Assembly (NCBI GenBank): GCA_963802915.1
Contig: CAWDKQ010000012.1
Coordinates: 248,001 to 312,000, forward strand
From: JAICMB01 sp963802915
Lineage (GTDB): Bacteria; Acidobacteriota; Terriglobia; Bryobacterales; Bryobacteraceae
DNA: 64,000 nt
Direction: 5' to 3'
Numbering within the stretch: the stretch's first letter is position 1; each line of letters starts with the position of its first letter. Shown here one piece after another: positions 8,390 through 17,156 of the stretch. Under the pieces are notes generated by a model. That model did no database searches, was not told where the DNA came from, and worked only from the letters and a program-made list of their open reading frames with translations. Both the position numbers and the translations under genes were made by a program.

Positions 8390-10025
8390 GGATCACCAGG
8401 TCCTTAGAGGCGAGATCTTCAAAGTGAATGGCGCTCATTGGCGAGGCTGAGAATCGCTTGTTGCGGACTCGTGCCAGGACGGTTGCAAACGCAAGAATTC
8501 CCAGCAGGACCATGAATCGGCCGAGCCTGTGCATGGCCCAGAACTCGATAGCCACGCCACGGTCGGCAAGGAATAGGAACGCTATCCCGTGGGCTCCCAG
8601 GCGGACGTGGAGATTCGCCCGGCCTGGTAAATAGGAGCAGGTGAACGGGATTTTCCGGAATCCGTGAAGCGAAAACTCGACTAGCAGGATCGCGACAACC
8701 GTGAGAAGCGCGATGCTTTCCAGCGCGGGGACGGCCGGCCAAATCGTGAGATAGACGATCGCCGCAGACAGGCAGAACGGGATGGCGGAAATAACGAACA
8801 ACGATTTGCGCACCGCGGAAAAATAATCCCATGGGTCTCGCACCGTCGCGATCCGAAAGATCCAGTTTGCGGGAAGTGCGATGGGGAGCGAGAATACGGC
8901 GCGCGTTCCGATAATCGCAAAGAAGAGCAGAACGAGGGGCCCGGCGAGCAAAGGGACGTTCAACTCGTGCCAGGTGGACGGGCTGTAGACCAGATCCTTC
9001 GCGTATGCGAGGGCAATCGCTAAGCCGATGCCTGCGTAAATGGCCAGCAGGAGCCGGTGTTGACGGCTTCTTGAGATCGTACGAGCGGTGAACGTGACGA
9101 TAGCTCGATCCAACGAGTTGGGCAACAGGATCTTCGATGCAAACCACGTCACGCGGAATCTTTTCGACGGGGATTGGTCGGGCTGCTCCACGACGCGACG
9201 GATGCTATGCCGCCAGGCGATTGCGTAGGACAGAGCCGAGACCGGCGCCGTAAGGATCAGACTTTGGAACGCCCTGATCGCGAGCGGTCCGAAAATCGGA
9301 CTGGATGTTCCGTTCAGGAACTGAAACAATCCGAGATACCAATTTGAGGGCAGCAGAGCGAAGAAACGCGGTGATGGAAACGCGGGCGCGAGGAAGTACA
9401 GGGCGAGAATCAGGAAGAAACTCGACAATTGCAAGAGACTCGAAATTGGTGGGAATTGAGCTGCGACCGCCTGGATGATGAGCATCGTCGCGAGTACAAA
9501 AAGCCCGGCGCTCACCATGGTGATCCAATACGCGCAAAACGCGCGTGCGATTTGCCATAAACTTCCACTGGATTCGACCAGCATGAAGGGATGGCAGATT
9601 CCCGTGAAGACGTTAACCGCGGCAATCGCGATGCCGAGCGCCGTAGCGATGGCGGCGATTTTCGCAAGGAAGATGGTCCGCATGCGGAGCGGCAGCGGAA
9701 CCAGGACCAGGGTGTCGCGCCGGTCGGGGAGCAGCACGTTCCAGGAGAGAATCACCAGGAGACCCGCAACGGCCATGGTGGTGGCGATCAGAAAATCTTC
9801 GTCGTTCCAAGCCGCGGCTCTCAATTGAGCTCGGGTGAGCCCGCCCAATCCGAAACGCTGCACCTGGTAAAGCGCAACGACGAAGTTGAAGGCTGCCAGC
9901 ATGGCAGCAAACTGGACCAGCAGCTTATGGATTTCGCCGCGCGCCGTGAGCACATCGAGATCGATCATGCGGTGAAGGAAATCGCGATAGAGGACAACGA
10001 ATTGGCGGCGCTCGCCCGTCGTCAA
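8355..10025 (-). CDS. ABC transporter permease, large membrane protein
   Basis: About 556 residues with roughly a dozen hydrophobic segments (for example FLIATTMAVAGLLVILSWNVLL and ALGIAIAAVNVFTGI), no signal peptide and no ATPase motifs. Its ATG overlaps the stop of the upstream ABC ATPase gene by four bases (10022-10025), so the pair forms one export system. The protein resembles large acidobacterial ABC-2-type permeases of unknown cargo. The cytoplasmic loop LLPDRRDTLVLVPLPLRMRTIFLAKI is the kind that contacts the ATPase. Substrate cannot be inferred. The convergent 35-base overlap with the sensor kinase gene is real sequence overlap at the 3' ends. Confidence 0.75.
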   Translation of the reverse strand: MTTGERRQFVVLYRDFLHRMIDLDVLTARGEIHKLLVQFAAMLAAFNFVVALYQVQRFGLGGLTRAQLRAAAWNDEDFLIATTMAVAGLLVILSWNVLLPDRRDTLVLVPLPLRMRTIFLAKIAAIATALGIAIAAVNVFTGICHPFMLVESSGSLWQIARAFCAYWITMVSAGLFVLATMLIIQAVAAQFPPISSLLQLSSFFLILALYFLAPAFPSPRFFALLPSNWYLGLFQFLNGTSSPIFGPLAIRAFQSLILTAPVSALSYAIAWRHSIRRVVEQPDQSPSKRFRVTWFASKILLPNSLDRAIVTFTARTISRSRQHRLLLAIYAGIGLAIALAYAKDLVYSPSTWHELNVPLLAGPLVLLFFAIIGTRAVFSLPIALPANWIFRIATVRDPWDYFSAVRKSLFVISAIPFCLSAAIVYLTIWPAVPALESIALLTVVAILLVEFSLHGFRKIPFTCSYLPGRANLHVRLGAHGIAFLFLADRGVAIEFWAMHRLGRFMVLLGILAFATVLARVRNKRFSASPMSAIHFEDLASKDLVILNVEQSQRIPQ

Positions 10026-10789
10026 GTCGCCTCCATAAGCTGCATGATTTGGCGTGTGATTCCTACCGTGTCCTGCTCGACGGCGAGCTGCGAGAAGATT
10101 TCTTCGAGCGTGGGAAGAGACATGAAGGATCGCAATTGTGCGATGGAGTCATTGGCAACGACGCGGCCCTTGTGCAGAATGACAACACGGGAGCACACGC
10201 GCTCTACTGTTTCGAGCTCGTGCGAACTGAACAGTACAACCTTGCCTCGGCCCGCGAGCTCCTGGATGAGACTGCGGAGAATCAGTGCGGAGTTCACATC
10301 GAGGCCGGAGAATGGCTCATCGAGAAGCACCAGATCCGGATTGTGGAGCAGCGCGGCGGCGAGCAGGATTTTCTGCCGCATGCCTTTCGAATAGGACGAG
10401 ATCGGGACGTAACGATCGCCGTAGAGCGACAGCAGGCGCAGGAAGCCGTCCACTTTTTGTTTGAGCTGGCGATCGGGGAGACAGCGCAATTGGCCCACCA
10501 TCTCCAGGTATTCGGCACCTGTGAGGTGCGGGTAAAGCTGGGGTTCCTCAGGAACGTATCCGAGCCGGCGCTTATATTCGATGGGATGAAGGCGGATCGG
10601 CTCACCGTGGAAGAGGATCTCGCCGTCGGTTGGATCGAGAAGGCCCGTGATCATTTTCAACGTGGTCGATTTACCTGAGCCGTTTGGTCCGAGGTAGCCG
10701 GTGACCTCGCCGGCACACGCTGTGAAACTTATGCCGCTGACGGCAGTAATACCGGAGTAGCGTTTTGTCACGTTACGGAGTTCGAGCAT
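10022..10789 (-). CDS. ABC transporter ATP-binding protein
   Basis: About 255 residues, a single cytoplasmic nucleotide-binding domain. Walker A is GPNGSGKST, the signature is SSYSKGMRQK (a KGMRQ variant typical of ABC-2 exporters of the CcmA/YtrB/NatA kind), Walker B is LVLLDEPFSGLD and the H-loop histidine is in LFSSHELE. It heads a two-gene minus-strand operon with the membrane permease. A sigma-70-like promoter and an inverted repeat lie immediately upstream (10792-10837). Cargo is unknown; related ATPases serve antibiotic, lipid or sodium export. Confidence 0.9.
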   Translation of the reverse strand: MLELRNVTKRYSGITAVSGISFTACAGEVTGYLGPNGSGKSTTLKMITGLLDPTDGEILFHGEPIRLHPIEYKRRLGYVPEEPQLYPHLTGAEYLEMVGQLRCLPDRQLKQKVDGFLRLLSLYGDRYVPISSYSKGMRQKILLAAALLHNPDLVLLDEPFSGLDVNSALILRSLIQELAGRGKVVLFSSHELETVERVCSRVVILHKGRVVANDSIAQLRSFMSLPTLEEIFSQLAVEQDTVGITRQIMQLMEAT

Positions 10790-10797
10790 GGCTTATA

Positions 10798-10825
10798 CTC
10801 GGATATCGTTATATCGCAGTCCGAG
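10798..10825. promoter_or_regulatory. inverted repeat, candidate operator of the ABC operon
   Basis: CTCGGA at 10798-10803 is mirrored by TCCGAG at 10820-10825 with a 16-base spacer. Inside lies a direct repeat ATATCG (10803-10808 and 10811-10816). The element straddles the -10 box of the ABC operon promoter, the position expected of a repressor site. Which regulator binds is unknown; no regulator gene is adjacent. Confidence 0.45.
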
Positions 10826-10837
10826 CGATAAGGTCAA
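10808..10837 (-). promoter_or_regulatory. sigma-70-like promoter of the ABC operon
   Basis: On the minus strand TTGACC (10837-10832, five of six matches to TTGACA) is separated by 18 bases from TATAAC (10813-10808). Transcription would begin near 10801, about a dozen bases before the ATG at 10789. A second hexamer TATAAG at 10797-10792 lies only two bases before the ATG. Confidence 0.55.
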
Positions 10838-10849
10838 GCGGGCTTCCCC

Positions 10850-10879
10850 TTGCACTTCGACAGGGGGAGGCGGTAACAT
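10850..10879 (+). promoter_or_regulatory. candidate promoter of the first ADOP permease gene
   Basis: TTGCAC (10850-10855) and TAACAT (10874-10879) with an 18-base spacer give a leader of about 20 bases ending in an AGGGAAG ribosome-binding site (10895-10901) five bases before the ATG at 10907. Confidence 0.4.
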
Positions 10880-10906
10880 TCTTGTAGAAGCGTTAGGGAA
10901 GACCTT

Positions 10907-13618
10907 ATGTTAAGCGACCTGCTGTACCGTCTGCGCGCCCTCCTGCGGGTCAGCGCCGTGGAGCGTGAGTTGGACGACGAAATTCGTTTCCACCTGGATC
11001 GGGAGACGCAAAAGTACATGAAGTCGGGAATGACGACCGAAGAAGCGGCACGGCGCGCACGTTTCTCGCTTGGCGGTCTCGAAAAGATCAAGGAAGAAAG
11101 CCGCGACGCCAGGGGAATCATGCCGGTCGAGAATTTTGTTCGGAACCTGCGAATCGGCATTCGCGTGCTGTCGAAGAGCCCCGGATTCGCAATCGTTGCG
11201 ATACTCTCGCTCGGGCTTGGGATCGGCGCTAACACCGCGATTTTTCAACTGCTGGATGCCGTGCGGTTACGCATGCTGCCGGTGAAAGATCCCCAACAAC
11301 TCGTCGATATTCAAATGCCGGACATGAAGGCGGCGCGTGGAAATTTCCAGCGTTATCCCGGACTCACGAATCCGATCTGGGAACAGATCCGCGACCGGCA
11401 AACGATTCTCTCCGGCGTAGCAGCCTGGGGCGCCGAGGGGTTCGATACATCCACGACAGGCGAACCCCGGCTGGTCAACGGTCTCTGGGTGAGCGGTGGA
11501 TTTTTCGACGTTCTGGGCATCTCCCCTTCCGCCGGCCGACTGTTCTCAGCGAGGGACGATCGCCGGGGATGCGGCCTTCCCGGTGCGGTCATCAGCGACG
11601 CTTACTGGCATCGTCAATTTGGCGGGCAACGTTCGGCCCTCGGCAGTACGGTAATGCTGGCTGGTCATCCCGTGCAAGTGATCGGAATAACGCCCCCTGG
11701 ATTCTACGGGATGGAAGTGGGAGAGAGTTTCGATGTGGCGCTTCCACTTTGCTCGGAAGCTGTTTTGCATGGCTCCGACACGATGCTCGATTCCGCCACA
11801 AACTGGTGGCTCGACGTGGTGGGCCGGGCTCGTAAAGGGATGACGCTCCCAAAGGTGAGTGCCTATTTCAACGCGCTTGCACCGTCGATATTTCGGGCGA
11901 CGCTCGCGCCCAATTACCCGCCGGTGAGCGTGAAACCTTATCTCGCTTCGCGGTTGACGGCAATCCCGGTGGGAAGCGGCGAATCGGATTTGCGGGAGAG
12001 CTATTCGAACCCGCTCCTGTTTCTGCAGGCGATTGCAGGCGTGGTGCTACTGATTGCTTGCGCAAACCTGGCCAATCTTATGCTGGCCCGGGCAAGCGCG
12101 CGCGAGCGGGACATCGCACTGCGGCTCGCGATTGGCGCATCGCGTGGACACATCATCGCGCAGTTAATGACCGAAAGCCTGCTGATCGCCAGCGCCGGGA
12201 CGATTCTTGGTTTGTTGCTTGCCACGCGATTGAGCGGCTTGCTGCTTGCGCTTTTGAGCACGGAGAGCGGGTCCGTCGCAATGGACGTGCATCCGGACTG
12301 GTTGGTGCTCGCGTTCACGGCCGGACTCGGAGTGCTCACGTGTCTTCTTTTCGGATTGACTCCGGCGTTGCGGGCGACGCGCGAGGCATCCGCCGAATCG
12401 CTGAAAACCAGCGGACGCGGTCTCACCGCGAATCGCCAACGCTTCGGTCTGCGCCGCATGCTGGTGGCTTCACAAATGGCGCTCTCTTTAGTGCTGATTA
12501 TCGGAGCTTTACTGTTTGTTCGTACGTTGAACAACCTGTCGACTTTGAATCCGGGATTTCAACCCGACGGTGTGTTGATCGCGGGAATCGGATTTGATGG
12601 CCTGAACTTTCCCAAGGAGCGCATTCCTTCATTCCGGCGGAACCTGATCGAAAAATTGCAGGCGATTCCAGGCGTCACCTCGGTGGCCGATACGAGCGCC
12701 GTGCCCCTGAGCACGAACCGCTCCAGCAACACCATGTGGATGGAGGGCACGACCGCGGATCACGGCGCGGAGGTGTTGCGAGCGAACGTCGGCGTGGACT
12801 ATTTCAAAACGCTCGCCACGCCGCTGCTCGCAGGCCGGAATTTCAACGATAACGACACGCCGTCATCGCCACGAGTGGCGATCGTGAATGAAACGTTTGC
12901 GCGCAAGCTGGTGGGCGGCGCGAACCCCGTGGGAAAGAAGTTCACCATTGAATCTACGCCATCCGAGCCGGAAACGCAGGTTGAGATTGTCGGCCTGGTG
13001 AAGGACACCAAGTATGTGTTTCTCCGCGAGCCTTTCCAACGGATCGCGTTTTTCGCGATGGCACAGACACGACAGACGAATCCGTACGATGAGGTCCTGA
13101 TCCGCTCGAACCTGCCCATGGACCAACTCACCGCGGGCGTGAAACTAGCGCTTCAGGATATCAGCCCGGCGATACGGTTCCGTTTCCAGGTATTGCGAAC
13201 GGAGATCCAGGAATCTTTGCTGCCGGAGCGGCTGATGGCTGCGCTGTCCAGTGCCTTCGGACTTCTTGCCGGTCTTCTCGCGGCCGTGGGTCTTTATGGC
13301 GTGGTCGCCTACGCCATGGTGCAGAGACAACACGAGATCGGCATCCGCATGGCACTTGGCGCTAAGGCACGGAATATACTCACGATGGTTTTGCTGGAGA
13401 GCGGTGAAATGCTTGCCGTTGGTGTAGTCGCCGGCATTGCTTTGGCACTCGCGGCGGGGACAATGGCGAGATCGCTTCTGTTCGGATTGAGTCCCAGCGA
13501 TCCAGTCGCGATCGCGATGGCGGTTTGTGCGTTAGCTTTAATCGCTTTGTTGGCGACTTATATTCCCGCGCGGCGTGCTGCGTCTCTCGATCCGTTGAAA
13601 GCGCTCCGCGAAGAATAG
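10907..13618 (+). CDS. ADOP-family ABC permease (FtsX/MacB-like)
   Basis: About 903 residues. The short N-terminal segment MLSDLLYRLRALLR..ERELDDEIRFHLDRET is the ADOP N-terminal signature. Then come a first transmembrane helix (FAIVAILSLGLGIGANTAIFQLLD), a periplasmic MacB-type domain, a block of three helices (around 370-450), a second helix (QMALSLVLIIGALLFVRTL), a second periplasmic domain and a final three-helix FtsX block ending YIPARRAASLDPLKALREE. It has two MacB_PCD/FtsX units in one chain, as expected for the family, and no ATPase; such proteins borrow an ATPase encoded elsewhere. An AGGGAAG ribosome-binding site lies five bases upstream. Role is probably mechanotransmission or macrolide/lipoprotein-type export. 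A paralogue is at 21977-24589. Confidence 0.88.
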   Translation: MLSDLLYRLRALLRVSAVERELDDEIRFHLDRETQKYMKSGMTTEEAARRARFSLGGLEKIKEESRDARGIMPVENFVRNLRIGIRVLSKSPGFAIVAILSLGLGIGANTAIFQLLDAVRLRMLPVKDPQQLVDIQMPDMKAARGNFQRYPGLTNPIWEQIRDRQTILSGVAAWGAEGFDTSTTGEPRLVNGLWVSGGFFDVLGISPSAGRLFSARDDRRGCGLPGAVISDAYWHRQFGGQRSALGSTVMLAGHPVQVIGITPPGFYGMEVGESFDVALPLCSEAVLHGSDTMLDSATNWWLDVVGRARKGMTLPKVSAYFNALAPSIFRATLAPNYPPVSVKPYLASRLTAIPVGSGESDLRESYSNPLLFLQAIAGVVLLIACANLANLMLARASARERDIALRLAIGASRGHIIAQLMTESLLIASAGTILGLLLATRLSGLLLALLSTESGSVAMDVHPDWLVLAFTAGLGVLTCLLFGLTPALRATREASAESLKTSGRGLTANRQRFGLRRMLVASQMALSLVLIIGALLFVRTLNNLSTLNPGFQPDGVLIAGIGFDGLNFPKERIPSFRRNLIEKLQAIPGVTSVADTSAVPLSTNRSSNTMWMEGTTADHGAEVLRANVGVDYFKTLATPLLAGRNFNDNDTPSSPRVAIVNETFARKLVGGANPVGKKFTIESTPSEPETQVEIVGLVKDTKYVFLREPFQRIAFFAMAQTRQTNPYDEVLIRSNLPMDQLTAGVKLALQDISPAIRFRFQVLRTEIQESLLPERLMAALSSAFGLLAGLLAAVGLYGVVAYAMVQRQHEIGIRMALGAKARNILTMVLLESGEMLAVGVVAGIALALAAGTMARSLLFGLSPSDPVAIAMAVCALALIALLATYIPARRAASLDPLKALREE

Positions 13619-13637
13619 GGTCTTTGAAAAAATCGAC

Positions 13638-13701
13638 TATTGCCCCTCCGTTACCGTCGGGGTTCCGCAACGCTGTCCCGGATTTTCACGATCTTACGGA
13701 A
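13638..13701 (-). repeat. copy B of dispersed hairpin repeat
   Basis: Read on the minus strand this 64-base segment matches 40384-40447 with one mismatch (GATCGTG against GATTGTG). It contains TTCCGTAA near one end and TTGCGGAA further in, which can pair to form a long-looped hairpin. It occupies the gap between the ADOP permease gene and the alpha-galactosidase gene. Confidence 0.8.
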
Positions 13702-13727
13702 TTCCGGCGTGGGAGAATGTCATCGAC

Positions 13728-15053
13728 ATGCGCTACGCCGCGTCTGTATCTCTGATTCTCCCGGTGGCACTCGCCGTTTGGGCCTCCGATTCGCCTCGCG
13801 TCGCTACGAGTCCTCCGATGGGCTGGAATAGCTGGGACTGCTATGGCACTACCGTGATCGAAGCAGAGGTGAAGGCCAACGCCGATTACATGGCGAAGCA
13901 CCTCAAGCAGCACGGATGGCAGTACGTGGTCATCGATATTCAGTGGTCCGAGCAGCACCCGAAATCGCATGGCTATCGGCCGAATGCCGATCTCACGATG
14001 GACTCGAACGGGCGGCTGATTCCCGCTGTGAATCGCTTCCCTTCTTCGTCCGATGGCCGCGGGTTTAAGCCGATCGCGGATTACATTCACGGTCAAGGTC
14101 TGAAGTTCGGAATCCATATCATGCGTGGCATTCCGAGAAAAGCGGTGCAGGAGAATCTCGCGGTTGCGGGCAGCAATGTCAAGGCGGCCGATATCGCGGA
14201 CGTGCATTCGGTCTGTCCCTGGAACAACGACATGTATGGCCTGGACATGGATAAAGCCGGCGCGCAGGATTACTACGATTCCATCGTGAAGCTCTATGCC
14301 GAATGGGGCGTCGATTACATCAAGGCGGACGATATAGCGCGGCCGGCGCACCGCGGCGAGATTGCGGCTCTACATCGCGCCATTCAGAAGACAGAACGGC
14401 CGATAGTGCTGAGCCTGTCGCCAGGACCGGCCATGGTCAAAGACGCGGCATTCCTTCAAGAGAACGCGAATATGTGGCGTATCTCCGACGATTTTTGGGA
14501 TGACTGGAAAGCGCTGCGGTTGAACTTCATTCTGATGTCGATCTGGAGCGGCTACGGCAAGCCCGGCGCATGGCCGGATGCCGACATGCTTCCGCTCGGC
14601 CGCATCGGAATCCGCGCGGAGCGGGGTGACAATCGCATGACGCGCTTCACGCACGACGAGCAGCGGACGCTGATCAGCCTCTGGTCGATCGCGCAATCGC
14701 CTTTGATGTTCGGCGGCGACCTGCCCAGCAACGACGACTTCGCTAATTCCCTGCTCACCAACGACGACGTGCTCGAAGTGAATCAAAAAGGATCGCACGG
14801 CGGCGCTTTCGCCGAAAGCGGCGACAGCGTTGTGTGGGCTGCCGACGGACCCGGTTCGAAATACTTGGCTGTATTCAACGTGGGGGATCGGGAACCGGTC
14901 GACATTCGTGTCGACTGGCAGTCGCTCGGCATGCCGAAATCATGCCGCTTGCGCGATCTGTGGGAACGCAAGGACATGGGCTCGATCCAGGACGGCCACA
15001 CATTTCACGTTGCGCCGCATGCTTCAGGACTGTACAAACTTCAGGGTCAATAA
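13728..15053 (+). CDS. GH27-family alpha-galactosidase, secreted
   Basis: About 441 residues. A signal peptide (MRYAASVSLILPVALAVWA) precedes the GH27 barrel, which starts with the diagnostic TPPMGWNSWDCYG-like motif (here TSPPMGWNSWDCYG). The catalytic nucleophile is expected to be D201 in YIKADD and the acid/base D254 in WRISDD. A short beta-sandwich C-terminal domain follows (YLAVFNVGDREPVDIRVDW). It should hydrolyse terminal alpha-galactosides (or alpha-N-acetylgalactosaminides or beta-arabinopyranosides, also in GH27) in the periplasm or outside the cell. Several family members are full length at this size. Its end overlaps the convergent esterase-like gene by seven bases. Confidence 0.9.
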   Translation: MRYAASVSLILPVALAVWASDSPRVATSPPMGWNSWDCYGTTVIEAEVKANADYMAKHLKQHGWQYVVIDIQWSEQHPKSHGYRPNADLTMDSNGRLIPAVNRFPSSSDGRGFKPIADYIHGQGLKFGIHIMRGIPRKAVQENLAVAGSNVKAADIADVHSVCPWNNDMYGLDMDKAGAQDYYDSIVKLYAEWGVDYIKADDIARPAHRGEIAALHRAIQKTERPIVLSLSPGPAMVKDAAFLQENANMWRISDDFWDDWKALRLNFILMSIWSGYGKPGAWPDADMLPLGRIGIRAERGDNRMTRFTHDEQRTLISLWSIAQSPLMFGGDLPSNDDFANSLLTNDDVLEVNQKGSHGGAFAESGDSVVWAADGPGSKYLAVFNVGDREPVDIRVDWQSLGMPKSCRLRDLWERKDMGSIQDGHTFHVAPHASGLYKLQGQ

Positions 15054-16771
15054 CGCCAGCTCGTAAGATCGGCGCCTGGCGGGGCCGTCTTTTTCATCCG
15101 TTCGAGCATTTTCGGCAGATACATGGTGTTGTAGTGCAGGCGCGAATACGCGTTCGGCAAATTGGGATCTCCATTCCAGCAATGCTCGGCGCGATCGCCG
15201 TATTTGACCTCGCCATCGTACGGCGGATTCGTGGTGCTCTTCAGAAAATCTTCGATGTAGTAGACGGCATCGTTCAGGAAATACGTATCCGCGCTGCCTA
15301 CATAGATGTGAATCTTGCCCTGCAGCTTGGGGCCGATTTTGGCCCAATCGCGCTGCAGGATGTGGCTGAGGTCGTAATGGTCGCGCCAGTACGCGGCGAT
15401 CTCGGGATTGATGTCGCCGGTTACTTTGTTGAAGATATGTGCCGGATAACCATCTTCACCGACCGGCCCGTAGACGGCTTGCCAGATGTCCCATTGTTCA
15501 CCGGAGCGCCCCTGCGAACCGAGAGCAAGTTCGTAGTAGTTGATGTCCTGCAGCGTGGCGGTCACGCGGCCGAGATAGTCGCGCATGGCGGGCTGCGGGA
15601 CACGCTTGTGAGCGCCTTCCATGAAATAGGCGTTCCTGTCTTTATAGAGATTGGTCACTGTGTAGGCGCGGAAATCGACCGGGTCCGGACAGGCCGCGAA
15701 AGTACCGTTATAGTGATCCGGATAGAACATCTGAACAGCCAGCGATTCCCATCCCCCCGTCGATCCGCCGTACAGAAACCTCGCCCAGCCTTGGCCGATG
15801 CCGCGAAACTGCTTCTCGATATAGGGAATCAGCTCGGTCTCGATGGCATCGCCGTAGGGTCCGAGATTCGCTGAATTCACCGCGTACGAATCGTCGTAGT
15901 AGGGATTGGCATGTTGAATCTCGACGACGAGCAGGCGCGGAAACTTCGGCGAAATCCACTGCTGGTAAAACTTGTAGGCCTCTTCCTGCTGGATGCGATT
16001 GTATCCGGCAAGGTGAAAACGCTCGCTGTAATCGGGCTTCAGATTCGGATCGGGCGGCTCCGTGCGAAAGCCTTCGAAGTCGTCCGGGAAGTGGCCGTGA
16101 AAAACTGCGAGCGGGTAATGAACGTCGGGGTGCGTGTCGAAACCTTCGGGTAAGAGAACGTGCGCACCGAGGAACATTGGACGTCCCCAGAATTTCGTCA
16201 ACAGCTCGCTCTGAATTTTGATGTGCCGGACATACTTGGTGTCTTTGGGCTCAGGAATCGGAGGAATCTTCTGGTCGAGAACGATCGCGATTGGCTCGGT
16301 CGCGGATCCAAGTGTGATTTTTTGCGGTTTGCTATACAGATTGCCGGGCGCGAGATTCCAATGCTGTCCTTCTCCCCGATCCATCGGCAGTTTCACGGTG
16401 TGCCCGTCGGAGCGATGGAAAGTTTCGTAGATATTCAGGACGGCTTGCACAGAGTATTCACCAGGCTTCAGGTCCGCCAGGCTATGAATTGGATAACCGG
16501 ACGCGCGATCGTCGACGACAGCGGGCTGGCCGGGCTTTAGCGCGTCGACATCGATGCCGAAGATCATCTGAGACGCAGGCGTGTCGTTGATCTGCATGCG
16601 CGGTTCGGCCGAAGGATCGGTTGACACGACCAGAAGAAGCCGGCCATCGAGCGGCGTCGCGCTCTGCTCCTTTGAAAACGAAACCGAAAATCGCGGAGAG
16701 GCCGCGGCCATTCCGGCGAACATCGTCGCGGCCAACATCATTGCGGAGATCGCTAGTTTTTCAATATGCAT
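15047..16771 (-). CDS. secreted esterase-like alpha/beta hydrolase
   Basis: About 574 residues with a signal peptide (cleavage near AGMAAA-SP). The N-terminal third is a beta-rich domain; the C-terminal part is an esterase-D-like alpha/beta hydrolase with YPLAVFHGHFPDDF for the oxyanion strand and FLYGGSTGGWESL, in which the serine of GGSTGG is the expected nucleophile. The acid and histidine residues are not certain; HIYVGSADTYFLND and DRAEHCWNGD near the C-terminus are candidates. Proteins of this architecture are common in acidobacteria, and their substrates are not established. It overlaps the YjbR gene upstream by 11 bases on the same strand, so they may be co-transcribed. Confidence 0.75.
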   Translation of the reverse strand: MHIEKLAISAMMLAATMFAGMAAASPRFSVSFSKEQSATPLDGRLLLVVSTDPSAEPRMQINDTPASQMIFGIDVDALKPGQPAVVDDRASGYPIHSLADLKPGEYSVQAVLNIYETFHRSDGHTVKLPMDRGEGQHWNLAPGNLYSKPQKITLGSATEPIAIVLDQKIPPIPEPKDTKYVRHIKIQSELLTKFWGRPMFLGAHVLLPEGFDTHPDVHYPLAVFHGHFPDDFEGFRTEPPDPNLKPDYSERFHLAGYNRIQQEEAYKFYQQWISPKFPRLLVVEIQHANPYYDDSYAVNSANLGPYGDAIETELIPYIEKQFRGIGQGWARFLYGGSTGGWESLAVQMFYPDHYNGTFAACPDPVDFRAYTVTNLYKDRNAYFMEGAHKRVPQPAMRDYLGRVTATLQDINYYELALGSQGRSGEQWDIWQAVYGPVGEDGYPAHIFNKVTGDINPEIAAYWRDHYDLSHILQRDWAKIGPKLQGKIHIYVGSADTYFLNDAVYYIEDFLKSTTNPPYDGEVKYGDRAEHCWNGDPNLPNAYSRLHYNTMYLPKMLERMKKTAPPGADLTSWRY

Positions 16772-17150
16772 GTTTGCTGAGAGCGCTCTTTCCAGGTTTG
16801 GATGCTATTTTTCGCCATGCCGACAAAATGTGGATCGCCAGCTCCTCGTCGCCGACTTGTTCGAGCTCGACGCCGACCCAGCCTTTCACGCCGACGTAGG
16901 GAGGCCGGTAGTACTTTTTTGGATCGGTGTGAATCAGGGCCTCCTGTTCGCCGGGCTCGGCGGGAATCCAAATGGCGATATGGCCGTCGTCGTGGTGATT
17001 ATTGGCGAACATGACGTAGACCTTCTTGCCCGCGAAGAATGTCGGTTCGCCGTGCGATAGCTTTTCCATGCTGTCGGGGAGAGTCGAGCAGATTTGACGC
17101 ACGCGCCGGAGGTGCTCTTCGGCTTTTGAAGGATCTGAGGTCTTTGCCAT
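16761..17150 (-). CDS. MmcQ/YjbR family protein
   Basis: About 129 residues, cytoplasmic, with the YjbR fold hallmarks: an N-terminal helix pair (VRQICSTLPDSMEKLSHGEPTFFAGKKVYVMF), KKYYRPPYVGVKGWVGVELE and a C-terminal helix SAWRKIAS. These small proteins have a double-wing DNA-binding-like fold and no firmly assigned function. It is six bases downstream of the cyclase gene and overlaps the esterase-like gene, suggesting a three-gene minus-strand operon. Confidence 0.85.
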   Translation of the reverse strand: MAKTSDPSKAEEHLRRVRQICSTLPDSMEKLSHGEPTFFAGKKVYVMFANNHHDDGHIAIWIPAEPGEQEALIHTDPKKYYRPPYVGVKGWVGVELEQVGDEELAIHILSAWRKIASKPGKSALSKHAY

Positions 17151-17156
17151 GTCCGT

